Positions 32,877 through 45,014 are shown, counted from the first letter of the stretch. The stretch: DNA of 64,000 bases from Polytrichum commune (GCA_950295325.1 OX485808.1:19052527-19116526), one strand, 5' to 3'. Notes: generated by a model not told the origin, from the letters alone. Program-made: numbers and translations.

Positions 32877-33617
32877 CTATAAAATGGGATGAGCCAATGC
32901 CGAGAGGGCATCCGGTATGACCGGTGTCCTAGGAGTGAGAGAGTGAACAATATCCTCGCACCTCCGAAATAGCTCGGCGGAATCACGCCAAGGAGGAAGA
33001 GGATCCTTGGGATGGCGCACCAATGCACTCTTAGGTGTCATATCCCGTTGATCGTCTGTACTCCCCAAGAATGCCAATGACTCCTCCAACAATGCGGAAC
33101 CATAAGGCAATGTGTCCACCATAGCACTATAGCCAGAAACCATAGATAATGGTGCTATGGTCGCGGCCGCCGCGAAAGCCACGGGAATAAGTTCCCTGCG
33201 GCCATCCCCAGCCGACCAACCTAGTCGGATCCACGCCTCCTCAGTCCAGTTGTCCAAACCAAAACCAAGAGGGTAAAGTGCTTGCTGACCAACTAAAATG
33301 TCATAGTTGGTCGCATCCGTCACCGCACACCTAAGAAGAAGAGGTGTGGGTGAATCTTCAGGCTTCACTTGGAAGCTAAGCTGTAATGGCTCGCGAGTAT
33401 AGCCCGTGGCCCGTTCCACGTGACCAATGGATGTGACAATGGTGAATGGACAGGGAGCCAAATCCTCGGCCGCCAACCCCAACTCTTCGGCAAGCCTCTT
33501 ACCGATCATAACTGGCTGTGCCCCTAAATCCATCATCACACAACGGGGAGCAACCCGAGTAGCATTTCTCCCAGTGCAACTAACATCCAAAATGCCAGTA
33601 TCATTCACCATACGCAC
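32877..33617 (-). pseudogene. Gypsy aspartic protease region
   Basis: The segment reads MMDLGAQPVMIGKRLAEELG, matching the retropepsin active-site region (D-S/T-G-A...), then ILVGQQALYPLGFGLD typical of the protease end. The active site is DLG where DSG or DTG is expected. TTA for Leu is one C-to-T change from TCA for Ser, so this may be a further decay mutation. It would normally cut the Gag-Pol polyprotein. The frame starts upstream of the ATG at 33617 and overlaps the end of the gag frame. Confidence 0.78.
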
Positions 33618-34156
33618 AACGCCGGGTCGAATGCAGCGGCGCTCGCGGGCAGGTCTAGCAGCGACACCAGACAGATAAGCTGCTCCCGCGGATACTGGTG
33701 AATCATAAGACGTGTCGGTGCCCTGTCATCTAAGGTGTGTGCGTCAAAAGACGCAATGGTCTCTGCGGCAAGTCTCGCTCGCCGTTTGGCCATTTCCTCG
33801 AGATCTTCAGGAGCAGGGATGTCCGTAATGGCTTGAGCCACGGTCAGAAAAGGTAAGGACGCCTTCCCTTCCAAAATCCTACCCGCTAAGTGAAAAACCT
33901 TAGCAGGTTGGAACTCTGGCAACGACCACTCCATTGCCGTGAACAAAGGTATGTGCAACACCTTAGATACCAACGTTTGAACCACATCGGTCGCTGAATT
34001 TAAAACCTCATCGTTCGGATGACGACCACTGACAGATGGGACGGCATCAGCCAATCCAAAAAAATAATGGTAGTCGTACCTCACCAATCTGGTCCGCGGG
34101 AGGCCAAATCCACCACCCTTTAGCGTCCTAGTCCGGGTGATGGCTTTGAGCATCAC
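33605..34156 (-). pseudogene. Gag-like N-terminal region of the Gypsy element
   Basis: This is an open frame of 183 aa upstream of protease, in a different frame and overlapping it by about 13 bp. It reads RLVRYDYHYFFGLADAVPS and VLHIPLFTAMEWSLPEF, with APEDLEEMAKRRARLAAET and APTRLMIHQYPREQLI further on. I see no CCHC zinc knuckle. Position before protease is the main reason for calling it gag. The frame change to pol could be a natural ribosomal frameshift or a single indel. The start is uncertain because another LTR element abuts at about 34.15 kb. Confidence 0.6.
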
Positions 34157-34689
34157 ATGTATCTACTACAACCTTGAACCATGTGTAAGGCAATTTTCAT
34201 GTTCAAAGGAACACATATTGTTTCACTCATTGTGCTTTATTAATGTTAGCCTCTTGGCTTGTGGTAGAATTGGCTTTCTCAAGAGTCCAACCCGCGGCTT
34301 TAGCCACGCATGCCCTTAAGGACACTCCCCTCACTCTTTTAATCTTTACTTCCTTCTTCTTGCTATTGCAAGAATCCTCCACATTCTCCATTAACTGTGC
34401 ATGTGATTTATGGTGACTTGAGAGTGTGCAAGTGTTGAAAAACACTTTACTCCATAGTCAAGGTTACATTCACTCACATGTGACTTCCACACACACATCG
34501 CCTATACTATTGAGCTTAACACTTTTCTAGGAACTATTTTAATCTACGATTGGTCTAACACCCTCATGGCTAGTTTAGTGGCACCCTCTACACAATCTTA
34601 GCCTTAGCTTGCTAAATCTGCCAACTGGCTAATTAACCCATTGGTACAACTCCGGCCTGGTTACCGGCAGTCCCTTGGTTACCCCGGGT

Positions 34690-34862
34690 TCCAACAGCTA
34701 GTTGGTGCAGTCTCGGCTGCCCAGCAGCCTAATTCCACACAGTTCCAGCAGCTAGTTGGTGCAGTTTCGGCTGCCCAGCAGCCTAATTCCACATAGTTCT
34801 AGCAGCTAGTTGGTGCAGTCTCGGCTGCCCAGCAGCCTAATTCCACACAGTTCCAGTAACTA
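34690..34862 (+). repeat. 58-bp tandem repeat in the left LTR (3 units)
   Basis: Three copies of a unit reading CAGCTAGTTGGTGCAGTCTC, then GGCTGCCCAGCAGCCTAATT, lie in tandem. The GCTGCCCAGCAGC segment is a short hairpin. Confidence 0.85.
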
Positions 34863-35061
34863 CATGGTCAACCCAGCTACTAGCTACACCTTAATACAAC
34901 CCCTCTCATCCACTAATCAAATGTTTTCTAGGTTCTTCTTTTCTTTTCTTTTCTTTGCTCCTAAGTCATGAACTAATCTAACACACTACTTTCACTAACT
35001 ACTACCTAATCACCACATGCAATCTTAAGCTCTAAGAGCTCACTCACTTGGGAGGCATTGA

Positions 35062-35160
35062 GAGAGAGAGCAAAAATGAGAGAGGGAAGCCTTAAGTAGC
35101 AAAGAGAGAGAGAGCAAAAATGAGAGAGGGAAGCCTTAAGTAGCAAAGAGAGAGAGAGGT
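35062..35160 (+). repeat. Two-unit duplication with GA-rich core
   Basis: The unit of about 43 bp, containing AGAGCAAAAATGAGAGAGGG and AAGCCTTAAGTAGC, is present twice in tandem inside the left LTR. Confidence 0.8.
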
Positions 35161-35530
35161 CATGAGGTAAGGATAGGGTGAGAGGATTAGCACCTCCAAT
35201 CACAACCCCTTAATCCCTTCCTCCTAAGTAAGGACTCATCCCATCCACAAGGCCTTTCCCTTCCTAAACTAACAAGGTGGATCCTAATGTGGGCATTTAA
35301 CCCGCGGAGCTCACCTTGCCTCACCTTGCTCCACGCTCACCTAGTCAAGGCTTTCCCTAATTGAACTTAAACCTTGAAACATTCACACAACACCCCCTAA
35401 TGTCTAAACTTCAATCCACACCACACTTCACTCTTTTTATATTTTGTGAACAATCATAACACTTCAAAGTCTAACTAAAATTGGTTTCAAAGAGTTAATC
35501 ACCACATGTGGGCACCATTTTGGGCTCACA

Positions 35531-36585
35531 TAATTGACGACCATCGGGGGATCGATCCCAAATTCACTTGCTTCGAAGGTAAGTGCCGATTAAGCACGGT
35601 ACTCCTTACACCTACTTCCGAGGTCCGCGTCGGAAAGAGCTCTCCGTTAAATAAAGTTTAATTAAAATGAGTTGTTGAAAAACACCTCATTCACAAGTGA
35701 GAGAGTAACTAAACCTCCAGTTTTAATTATTTAATTAAATTAAAATTTAGAAAAATTCCGTTTTTAATGAATTAATTCACTAAAAACAAATTTAAAACAA
35801 AAAAACAAAAACAAAACAAAAACAAAAACAGTAGCTGCTTGCTGCTACTGTATCTGTTGTCCAACCTGTTGCCAAGCCCGCCGCCGACCCTGACGCCGAC
35901 TGCTGCTGACCCCGACGCCGACTGCTGCCGACCTCGCCACCGACTGCCGCCAATCGACGCCGACTGACGCGACCAGAAGGGGGAAGGCAGACAGGAGCTC
36001 TGCTCCGGAGCCGGTGCCTCTCCCCCCTTCTAATTTTGTTTTTTGTTTTTTTGAATCAATTTCTTCTTCACTTAGCGTGAAGAATCCGTTTCAAACAAAC
36101 AATGGCGCGAATTTTAGCTTGCAAGCGACCAAATGGTACTAAATTCCGTGGGAAATTTAGAAATTTCTCACCATAATTCAAAATGATGTGCACACATCAC
36201 AAGCACACATTTTTCCTCCTTGTTTCTCTATGAATCCACAATGTTTGTCTTCCTCCATTCCAAAATCTTGCAACCACTTGTCCTTACACTCTTTCTCGAG
36301 TGTTGGAGCTCAAGATTTGAAGAAAAGAGAAGGAATCATCCACATTCTTGCAAAGTGAGAAGGAGGAGAGTAGAACACTCATAATAGCTCTAAATCTCTC
36401 CTCAAATGCATACAATTAGTCAAACTATCTTTCACTCCACCAAGGGAGTATCCAAAAGTGTAAGTAGAGGGAGAAGAACTTAAGATTTATTGCAAAATCA
36501 TGCAATCTACACCCCATACAAGTTCTCTCCACACACTAATTCACAAGACTTGACTTGGCAAGAATGCCAAGCAAAGGAGGAGGTT
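35531..36585 (+). other. Internal region of the non-autonomous element
   Basis: It begins with the primer-binding-like segment and contains a stretch of CGCCGAC and GCTGCTG repeats at 35835-35960. No reading frame of note is present. It ends in the polypurine tract. Confidence 0.6.
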
Positions 36586-37542
36586 TGTCATCCAAAGTCC
36601 CTCACCCTTGATTTCGTCCTAGCCCGAGTGTGAAATGTTGGACTGACACATAATAACTCCCTCCTCGGTAGTTCAATGTATAATTATTTCAACCAAAAGA
36701 ATGCAAGTGTTTAAAAACACTTACCTCAATGGTCAATCACCAATACATTCAAAAGTTACACACACCCCTTCCTACCTAATGAATCCAACACTTTAAGTCT
36801 AAACATCATAAGTCAAAAAACTATAAGAGTGAATACTATAAATCCAAATACTATAATTCCAATACTAAAAATCTAGATGCTAGAGTTAGGCACTTGTTCA
36901 TGAATGCCTTGAGTCTAAACCATATCTAATAATGTAAGGCTAATCTTCAAGACTAATTGATCTTGACTCTTCACCTTATAACCTCGCATACCTACGTGCC
37001 TCTCTCTTACTCCACACACACACAAGCTCACTTACTTCAATAATGTAACTTTATAAGTCCAACAAAACTAAATGCTCCAATGTTTCACAAACATAACCTT
37101 GTAAGTCTAAATAATTATAAGTATGGATATCATGAATCCAAGTACTACAATTTGAAGACTATAAATCACACCCTAAATTATTCCAACCCAAGCTACTCCT
37201 AATAAGAAGTCAAGCTCAACTCAAGGCTAACTAGTCTTGGCTCTTCACCCTAAAACGATGCACACACACGTGCTCCTATCTTGCGTCATACACACCAACA
37301 CTTATAACATGTGGGGTGCCAAGGAGCACGAAGGAAAGATGATGAGAGAGGGAATAGTGAGGGTTTACATAGTAAGTTGAGAGGGAGTAGGTGAGCACCC
37401 TCAAGATAAGCCTTCGTAATCCTCCCCTACTTTGTAGGCTCTCATCTTATCTTCTAAGCCTTTGTCCCTCAAACGAACAACCTAGATCCTAATTCAAATT
37501 TTTAACTCAAAGAACTACCCTTGGTTCTCCACCTACTACGCT

Positions 37543-38516
37543 TGTCGCAACCCTTGCTAGCCCCCCTTGACAATCTTGCCAATTTTCAATTCTAGCAAAG
37601 GTTACGAGCGCTAACCATTCGCATTCCGCCATGCTAATGATTAGCTCCTCCTACCCCGGACCTTATAGTTCATAGGAGGGAACCAACCCTCCTACTTTGC
37701 TTTCGGGACTCACCCCTTAATCGGTAACCCATTCCTAGATGTGGACTTCCATCCATGGAAGTCCAATCCCATGTTGATCATCGCATTGCCGGAGCAACAC
37801 TACAACAACCCGAACCATACTAGGTAACTATGGCCTCACAATGGGCCAATGCCCATGGAGGCCTTGCCGTTCGGCCTCGGGTGGGTGAGGCCACACCACC
37901 TCACCCCTATAAGCCTCTAGGACTTCACGCGGGGCCCCTACCCCACCGTCAACCAACCTCTTGTCTCTCTACCAAGAGTTGGGGCCAAGTGGACATTTTC
38001 CCTTAGCTGCTGGGCCTAGAACCCACCCTGCAGCTTCAGACCATCATAACTTCCTTGTATGATGTCTGATCATAACCACCAACCACTCCATCTTCATCTA
38101 CGTTTCACGTAGATGCCGATGGACTCCTCACTTGCCCCATTCAGGCAAGTCTTGAGGAAGTTATGCCTGTTTGAACCTTGGCAGTCCCGGGAATCACTCC
38201 CAGGCACTGCTGTACCAGGGCGCTGTCCCGGGACAGCGCCCCACTCAAATGGCCATAACTCCTAGCTCACACCTCCGATTGAGGTGTTCTTGAGCATTCT
38301 AGAATCACCACGCCATGAGCTACGCATAGCTCATGGCCTCACCCTCATGCCTCCTAGTCTCCGTGGGTGGGAGGCGTTCCCAACGCCCGGGGCCCTCACC
38401 CACACTAGGATCATTTGGGCCCTCTCACCATCGGCGCCACAAGTCCCGGGTGTCACTCCGGGGTCCCCCTTGTGCCCATGGTGTTTCGGGCACTCCTCAT
38501 GGAGAGGTGCGCGACA
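37543..38516 (+). mobile_element. Solo LTR, family 1 (974 bp), nested in the right LTR
   Basis: It starts TGTCGCAACCC and ends GCGCGACA, with a perfect 5-bp duplication ACGCT at 37538-37542 and 38517-38521. Its length is the same as that of 1210-2183. The internal palindrome lies at 38218-38241. Confidence 0.94.
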
Positions 38517-38714
38517 ACGCTCCCCAATTAAGGAGCTTCCTCATACTACTAATCTTCTAATCAATCCACTCCACACAAGCCTAATGCTTAAACATAACTT
38601 CCTTCAAGCTTCATTCTTTTTATATTTTTGTGAATAATCAATAAACATTAAAACATCACTTTTAATAGTCTCAAAAGACTTAAGAACACATGTGGGCACC
38701 ATTTTGGGCTCACA

Positions 38715-39532
38715 AGGCTCCTCACTTAGGAACCTCACTTTCCAAAACTAAGGTTCATCCATCCAACTCTAAATGGATGAAGCCCAATGGATAAGGTGCG
38801 GCCGCCGACGCCGCATACCGTGACAGGCCCGTAAACAATGGAGTTGGGTATTCCCTTGGCGGTCAAGTGGTCAAGTCATTTGACCTTACGAGATAGGTGA
38901 GTGGGTTTAGATATGCATACCTTGGCCGCGCTCTCTTGTCAGCCACAAACCCCCACCCTTAAGCGTCGTAGTCCGAATGAGAGCTCATGGCTCACATATA
39001 CTCAATTAATTGCTTCACCCTCCAGCCCCAGCCACAGGTACCAACGCCAATGACTGAACTCACAACTTTATTTATGCTTAAGGTCGCGAGCATTCAGAAC
39101 TGCTCCCTTCCCATACAACCCTTGGCCAACACTCAAATCCGGATGAGCATTAACATTCTCTACTGTTATTCAAATCCACCATCCAACTAATCCAAACTAA
39201 CTACCGGTCCTACGCTTAACATTCAAGCTTGGCCCCTCCTAATAATTTAGGTTGCCACTCTCTCCATCCATATAAATGACATCACCTAATACTACCCTCA
39301 TGTATTTCCAACCTAGGGCTAACTGCCACTCCTTCCCTTGGCTTCTGTTATCACCCTGCCCATTGCCTAACCGGGAAGTCCCCTGTTCCGGTCATCAGTC
39401 CTTATCCTAACCACCCTTGTGGCTCCTAGTTCAGATGTCCTTACCCGGGGGCCCAGCCTCCGAGCTTTGGGGCTAACTCTTCGATTCCCTGCAAACTGAT
39501 TGTGGCTCCGACTCAGCTGCTGGCAGTCCAGC
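38715..39532 (-). other. Probable 5' leader or LTR part of the Gypsy element
   Basis: No convincing coding frame is present. Read on the minus strand, CGGACTACGACGCTTAAGGG at about 38970 matches the start of the gag ORF at about 34130 (CGGACTAGGACGCTAAAGGG). This supports that both belong to the same or a related element. The segment ends where the second MULE begins. Confidence 0.4.
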
Positions 39533-39960
39533 GGGAAACTTAGTAGTGTGAGCGTAGAGCGGAGAGCAGATAGCGGATAGCGGAGATTGGGGAGCAGAAA
39601 ATTTAGAATTTGTTGGGTAATTTTAGGAGAAACAGTGCCTATTTCCGTGGAATTAGAGATAGTTTGAATACAATTTGTTGGAAAGGCATCCCATTCCCAT
39701 GGACATAATAACCTAAAAGTGTTCGAGAAACCAACAGATCCTATAGGCGTGGAAGATTGCAATTATTATCAAACATCTTATAGTATAGGTTTCAAATACT
39801 TTCATATTAAATTAGGGCTGACGTCACCAATTGAAATCAAACATCAATAAAACATATAGAAGGAGATGAATGGGAATTTGCAAAATGCACATGGAAATTC
39901 AACAAATGAACCTAGGAAATATATAAAAAAAACCAATACATATAAAATAGAGTTTCCAAA

Positions 39961-42900
39961 CTATCCTCTATCACTATCTTCGCCCTCTATATCTAGGAAA
40001 TCCAATACTAGCTTGTTGAATGGTCGGATGCGACTAGGAGGTGGAGACGGAGCTTCCGCTAAAACATTGGCAAGCTCAGCAGCATACGGAGGGAGCTCGA
40101 ACGTCTTGGAAGGACTCGAACACATGCCTCGACGAAGGACTGCGTTCTCCCCTGGCACTCTGAACCCCCAAGCAAGTAGATTAGAAACAAGAAGACACAT
40201 GAAGATGGGAAAATGACATGAAGGTAAACATGACAAAACATATAAAGCAAACTTACACACAAAGAAAACCGAATGCCCGTTTGGTCATCTTCTGAGGCGG
40301 ATCAAAAATAGAGGTAGACGGTGGGGCAACTGAGCGAGGAGTACGCGAAGGTTGGGAATCGCGCATGGGGAGAAGGATTGCATTGAAAATAACGGGGTCA
40401 CTCTCAAGCGCCACAATATGCCGCTCAAGTGAGCGACATGCTGTAATCGAACCACCTAAAAAAAAAATGTTAGTATGAAAGTAATGAAGAAAAAATAACG
40501 GAAAATTCAAAGTAAGGATGATGCTGAAAGATAATGCGTACCTACACCACACTGCCAGTCCATAATAACATCATTCTTGTCGGTGAGAGTAGCGAGGAGG
40601 ATAGAAAAGAAAACATGATGCTTTTCTCGAGCACCTCGCCAAGGTACCCCATCACTGCGCATCGCCTGGCTCTTCTCATCGGTGAAAGCATTCAACCATC
40701 CATCACGCTGGAGGTTGTAACCATACTCTTGCATAGCCTCCTCACGCACTTTGAGAACGGAGTTAGCACGAACAAGAACCTTGATGTTGAATTTCCGAGC
40801 CTGAAAAACTCAAAACAATTTCAGAAGACCCTACATCTTATTTCAGAAACTCAAAACATGGCCCCGAAACCATATAAACTGAAAAACAGACTGTACACTT
40901 CATTTCAGATAATCAAAAGTGTTAAATGATACTTTCAAATCAGAAACTCGAACGTACACCTGATTTCAGATGTCTCAAAAATGGCCTCGTAGACCGTACA
41001 CCTGATGTCAGACCCAACCGAGAGGGTGACCCCCTCACACCTGATTTCAGAAACTTCAAATATGGCCCCGAGAACTTGTAAACTAAAAAGCCGATGCTAC
41101 ACCTGATTTCAGAAAACCTCAATTATGGCCCCTGGAAATTCATGTACTTGAAAGCCGAATGTATACCTGATTTCAGAATCCTCTAATATGGCCCCTGAAA
41201 ATTTATGCAATTTGAAAAACATTTATGAACTTAAAAGCCTAGTCTATACCTGATTTCATAATCATCTTTTATGGCCCCGAACACTTGTAAACTAAAAATC
41301 CGAATCTACACTTGATTTCAGAATCCCCTAATAAGGCCCCTAAAAATTTATGAAATTTGAAAAAACTTTATGAACTTCAAAGCATAGTCTACACCTGATT
41401 CCAGAATCCTCTAATATGGCCCCTAACAATTTATGAAATTATGAAAAACATTTATGAACTTCAAAGCCTAGTCTACACTTGATTTCATAATCATCTAATA
41501 TGGCCCCAAACACTTGTAAACTATAAATCCGACTCTACACTTCATTTCAGAAAATATCAAATACGGCCCCGAACACTTTTAAACCAGAAACACCACTCAG
41601 CCTTATTTCAGAAACTTCACTATATGGCCACTGTGCCCACTGTGAAATCTTGGTTCCGAGAGGGTGCACCATTTCAGATATATATCAAACCCAAATCTAC
41701 ACCTCAAATCTGAAACCTCACAAATTGGCCACCTAGCCCACCCTAATATGGCCCCTAAAAATTTATGAAATTTGGAAAAACTTCAAATCCTAGTATACAC
41801 CTGATTTCAGAATCATCTAATATGGCCCCGAACACTTTTAAACAAAAAAATCCGAATCCACACCTGATTTCAGAATCCCGTAATAAGGCCCCTAAAAATT
41901 TATGAAATTTGAAAAACATTTATGAACTTCAAAGCCTAGTCTATACCTGATTTCAGAAAATTAAAATATGGCCCCGAACACTTGTAAACTACAAAGCCGA
42001 CACCACCTGATTTCAGAAAATTTTAATATGGCCCCGAACACTGTAAAACCAGAAACATCACTCTAAACTTGATTTCAGAAACTTCAAAATCTGGCCACCG
42101 TGCCCACCCTCTCGGTTCCGAGAGGGTGCCACACTCAAACATATTGAAATTCATAACCACACTAAATGTTTAAATCCTCAAATATGGCCCCACATATATA
42201 ACCAAATACCAACCCTACACCTCATTTCAGACAATCAAATCTGTTCAAAATACTTTCAATTCAAAAACTCGAGCCCACACCTGATTTCAGATTTATCATA
42301 ATTGGCCACCTAGCCCACCCTCTCGGTTCCGAGAGGGTGCCCATTTCACACTAATATACATATTGAAACTCAAATATACACAACATTTTGGAATCTCCAA
42401 ATATGGCCCTCCCACGTATAACCAAAAACCAGACTCTACACTTGATTTCAGAAAATATCCAATATGGCCCCGAACACTTGAAATAAGGCCCTTAACAATT
42501 TATGAAATTTGAAAAAACTTTATGAACTTCTAAGCCTAGTGTACACCTGATTTCAGAATCATCTAATATGGCCCCGAACACTTGTAAACTAATAATCCGA
42601 ATCTACACCTGATTTCAGAATCCCGTAATAAGGCCCTTGAAAATTTATGAAATTTGAAAAACATTTATGAACTTCAAAGCCTAGTCTATACATGATTTCA
42701 GAAAATTAAAATATGGCCCCGACCACTTGTAAACTACAAAGCCGACAGTACATCTGATTTCAAAATTTTTTAATATGGCACCGAACAATGTAAAACCAGA
42801 AACATCACTCTAAACTTGATTTCAGAAACTTCAAAGTTTGGCCACAGTGCCCAACCTCTCGGTTCCGAGAGGAAACTCAATACTACACTAGATTATAGAA

Positions 42901-44962
42901 TCTTCAAATATGGCCCCCCCACGTATAACCAAACACCGACCGTACACCCGAAACAGAAACCAGACTCTACACTTGATTTCAGAAAAAATCAAATATGGCC
43001 CCAAACACTTGTAAACTAGAAAGCAGACACTACACCTGATTTCAGAAAACCTCAATTATGGCCCCTCGAAATTCATGTACTTGAAAGCCGAATCTACACC
43101 TGATTTCTGAATCCTCTAATATGGCCCCGATAAATTGTAAACTAAGAAGACAACACTACACTGAATTAAGAATTACAAATATGGTCCAAATATTGTAGTT
43201 TTTGGAGTTGCTTACCACTCCAAAGGGGACCACAGGGGATTGAAGGTCCAAATTATTCATCCCAAACCAATCTTCAGCGATGTAGAAATCGTAAGTGTGT
43301 GCCCAATCAAAAACAGTTCTGGAAACAGAGGCACTAGCACAATGGGCAAGCACAAGGACACCATGATCATAGAGGTTAGATTTCGCAAATGCAAAAAGAC
43401 ACTCATAGTATGATTCATGGAGCTTGTTCCAAGCAGGAACATCGGTGGAGATGTTGGGCACCGGAAAATTCTCGGGAACGTCTGCGAAGAGCAAATCGAG
43501 GCCCTTGTGAGTTGTAGTCGAGGTGTTCACACGGGAACGACCTGCCTCAACCTGCAATTAAAATCTCATGAGAGAACAAGACGAAAGAAAATAAGAACCA
43601 AACCAAAAGAGAAGTTTGAAAAATGACGAAAGGAAAGATACAAACCTTGGCAATGAACTCCTGGATGCGGGTATATGCTGGGAGGGGACCTCCTGCAACC
43701 TCAAAATCCAGCATGAGTTGCACCATGTCCACATTTTCGATGAGGGAAAGAGTGTTAGGGGAACCCGAAGATGTGGCACTCGTATCCAAAAGGGCGGCCT
43801 TCCTTTTGCGAGGCAAGGAGAGAAGAGAAGTGCCACTGTGAGAAGGAGTAGCAACAGTTTGTGGACGAAAGGCTGAGGGAGTGTCAGAGGGGGCAGCTGA
43901 TGGAACAACAGAAGGAGTCCTAGATGGACTCCGTATGAAGGTGGATGGCTGAATGGGGGTCTTTGAAACAAACCGAGTGACAAGTTGTGAAGTTGCTTGA
44001 ATGGCCGTATTCTTTGGTCTGCCCTTTCTTTTTGGTGCCTTGGGCGGAGGAGGAAGAATCTCAACGATGTCGGGCTCCTCAAAGGGATAATGCTCAGCTC
44101 GGGAGCAGTACTCACAATGCTGGCAAAAAGACTATTCTCTTCCGCAGGCACAAATCCTCCAGAACAATCCAAGTACCATCCCCCAGCCTGCAAGTGAGAC
44201 TCTGGAAACTTTGCAACTTGAATGGCCGTATACACACAAAGAATGGAGTTGACATCCACCCAATCTACAAGGAAAGTTGGCAAGCAGGAAGAAGGCAGGG
44301 CATTCTTCACAACGAGCTCACGGTGAATGAACCTGGAAAATAAAGAAAATCAGAAACTAAAAAGGTGGCGGAAAGGAAATGAAATGAGAACAAAACGGAC
44401 TAAATGAAAACTCAAAATATTACTGATAAGCGACGCGTTTGATTGATATGGGGCCTTCATCAAATTCCATGAGATCAAGGCCTTTGACAAATTTGAGGTC
44501 TCCTTTGTCGTCAAAATAAACCAGAAATGCCTTGTCCCATAAAATCAGCCTCCAATGCTCAACATAATTCGCCGGTTGCAAAATATCCTCCGTGGAACCC
44601 CAGTCGATTTCAGCGGAACACTCATTCTCAAATGAAGCAATCTCAGCCTCAACCCCCTTCTCCAACTATAACAAGAAAGAAAAATGGTTAGAAATGTAAA
44701 GTAGAGAAATGAACAAATAGATGGAAAAAAGTTGTAGATGCACCTGAGCCCAAAAAGAAGCTTTGTTGAGCCAATTTTCGAGGACTTTCTCCCGAAGAGG
44801 GAGAGACGAGGGAAATTTGTTCTTCTCTTTGACGTCGGGAGTGGAATTCCACCACCGAAGCCACTTGGCCTTATAATGAGCATTCACATGTGTGGTGGCC
44901 ACCTTCTGGAGTTTCTCTATTGTCATATCTGTGACGAGGAAGGTGGAAAAATGACGGTCAAT
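39961..44962 (-). pseudogene. Gene A, copy 2: methyltransferase-like part, 5' truncated
   Basis: Exons by comparison with copy 1 are 44744-44962, 44424-44665, 43646-44332, 43216-43551, 40542-40800, 40257-40455 and 39961-40159, all with GT-AG borders and compatible phases. It has the same domain order from the IDRHFSTFLVTDMT exon onward: a Pro/Ser-rich stretch with PRKRKA, then DLLFADVPEN, NLYDHGVLVLAHC and AEDWFGMNNLDLQSP. The next exons give DVIMDWQCGVG and GSITACRSLERHIVALE, the clearest match to motif I of a beta-class amino-methyltransferase. The ParB-like exons are absent. A 1-bp deletion near 44085 breaks the Pro-rich exon. The intron at 40801-43215 is 2.4 kb here but only 89 bp in copy 1, because it holds palindrome A repeats. 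Confidence 0.65.
40801..43215 (-). repeat. Repeat array with sparse palindrome A sites in a gene A intron
   Basis: Units of about 50-75 bp repeat ACACCTGATTTCAGAA, AATATGGCCCCGAACACTTG and TAAACT. Palindrome A cores occur at about 41020, 41650, 42107, 42318 and 42856, some partial. The array fills one intron of copy 2 and is absent from the same intron of copy 1. The unit TGATTTCAGAA is the reverse complement of the TTCTGAAATCA-like segment in the 17-21 kb array, so the arrays are related. Confidence 0.85.
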
Positions 44963-45014
44963 CTGCAACATATAAGAGTGAGTTGTTAAGAAGAATTAAG
45001 TCAACCATGTTACC

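Larger units (their letters stand above)
34158..38714 (+). mobile_element. Short non-autonomous LTR element, family 3
   Basis: A left LTR ends ATTTTGGGCTCACA at 35530 and is followed by TAATTGACGACCATCGGGGG, which has the position and form of a plant Gypsy primer-binding region. A purine tract (GCAAAGGAGGAGG) precedes the right LTR, which runs 36586-38714 from TGTCATCC to GGGCTCACA and holds a nested solo LTR. The internal region of about 1.05 kb has no coding frame, so the element is non-autonomous. The two LTRs are alignable but clearly diverged and I could not find matching flanks, so the left boundary (34158 is a guess) and the idea of one insertion event are uncertain. It separates the Gypsy gag from its upstream leader. 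Confidence 0.65.

Noticed and set aside
35531-36585. Opposite orientation for the family 3 element
   Set aside because: A primer-binding-like segment follows GGGCTCACA at 35530 and a purine tract precedes TGTCATCC at 36586, both supporting plus orientation.
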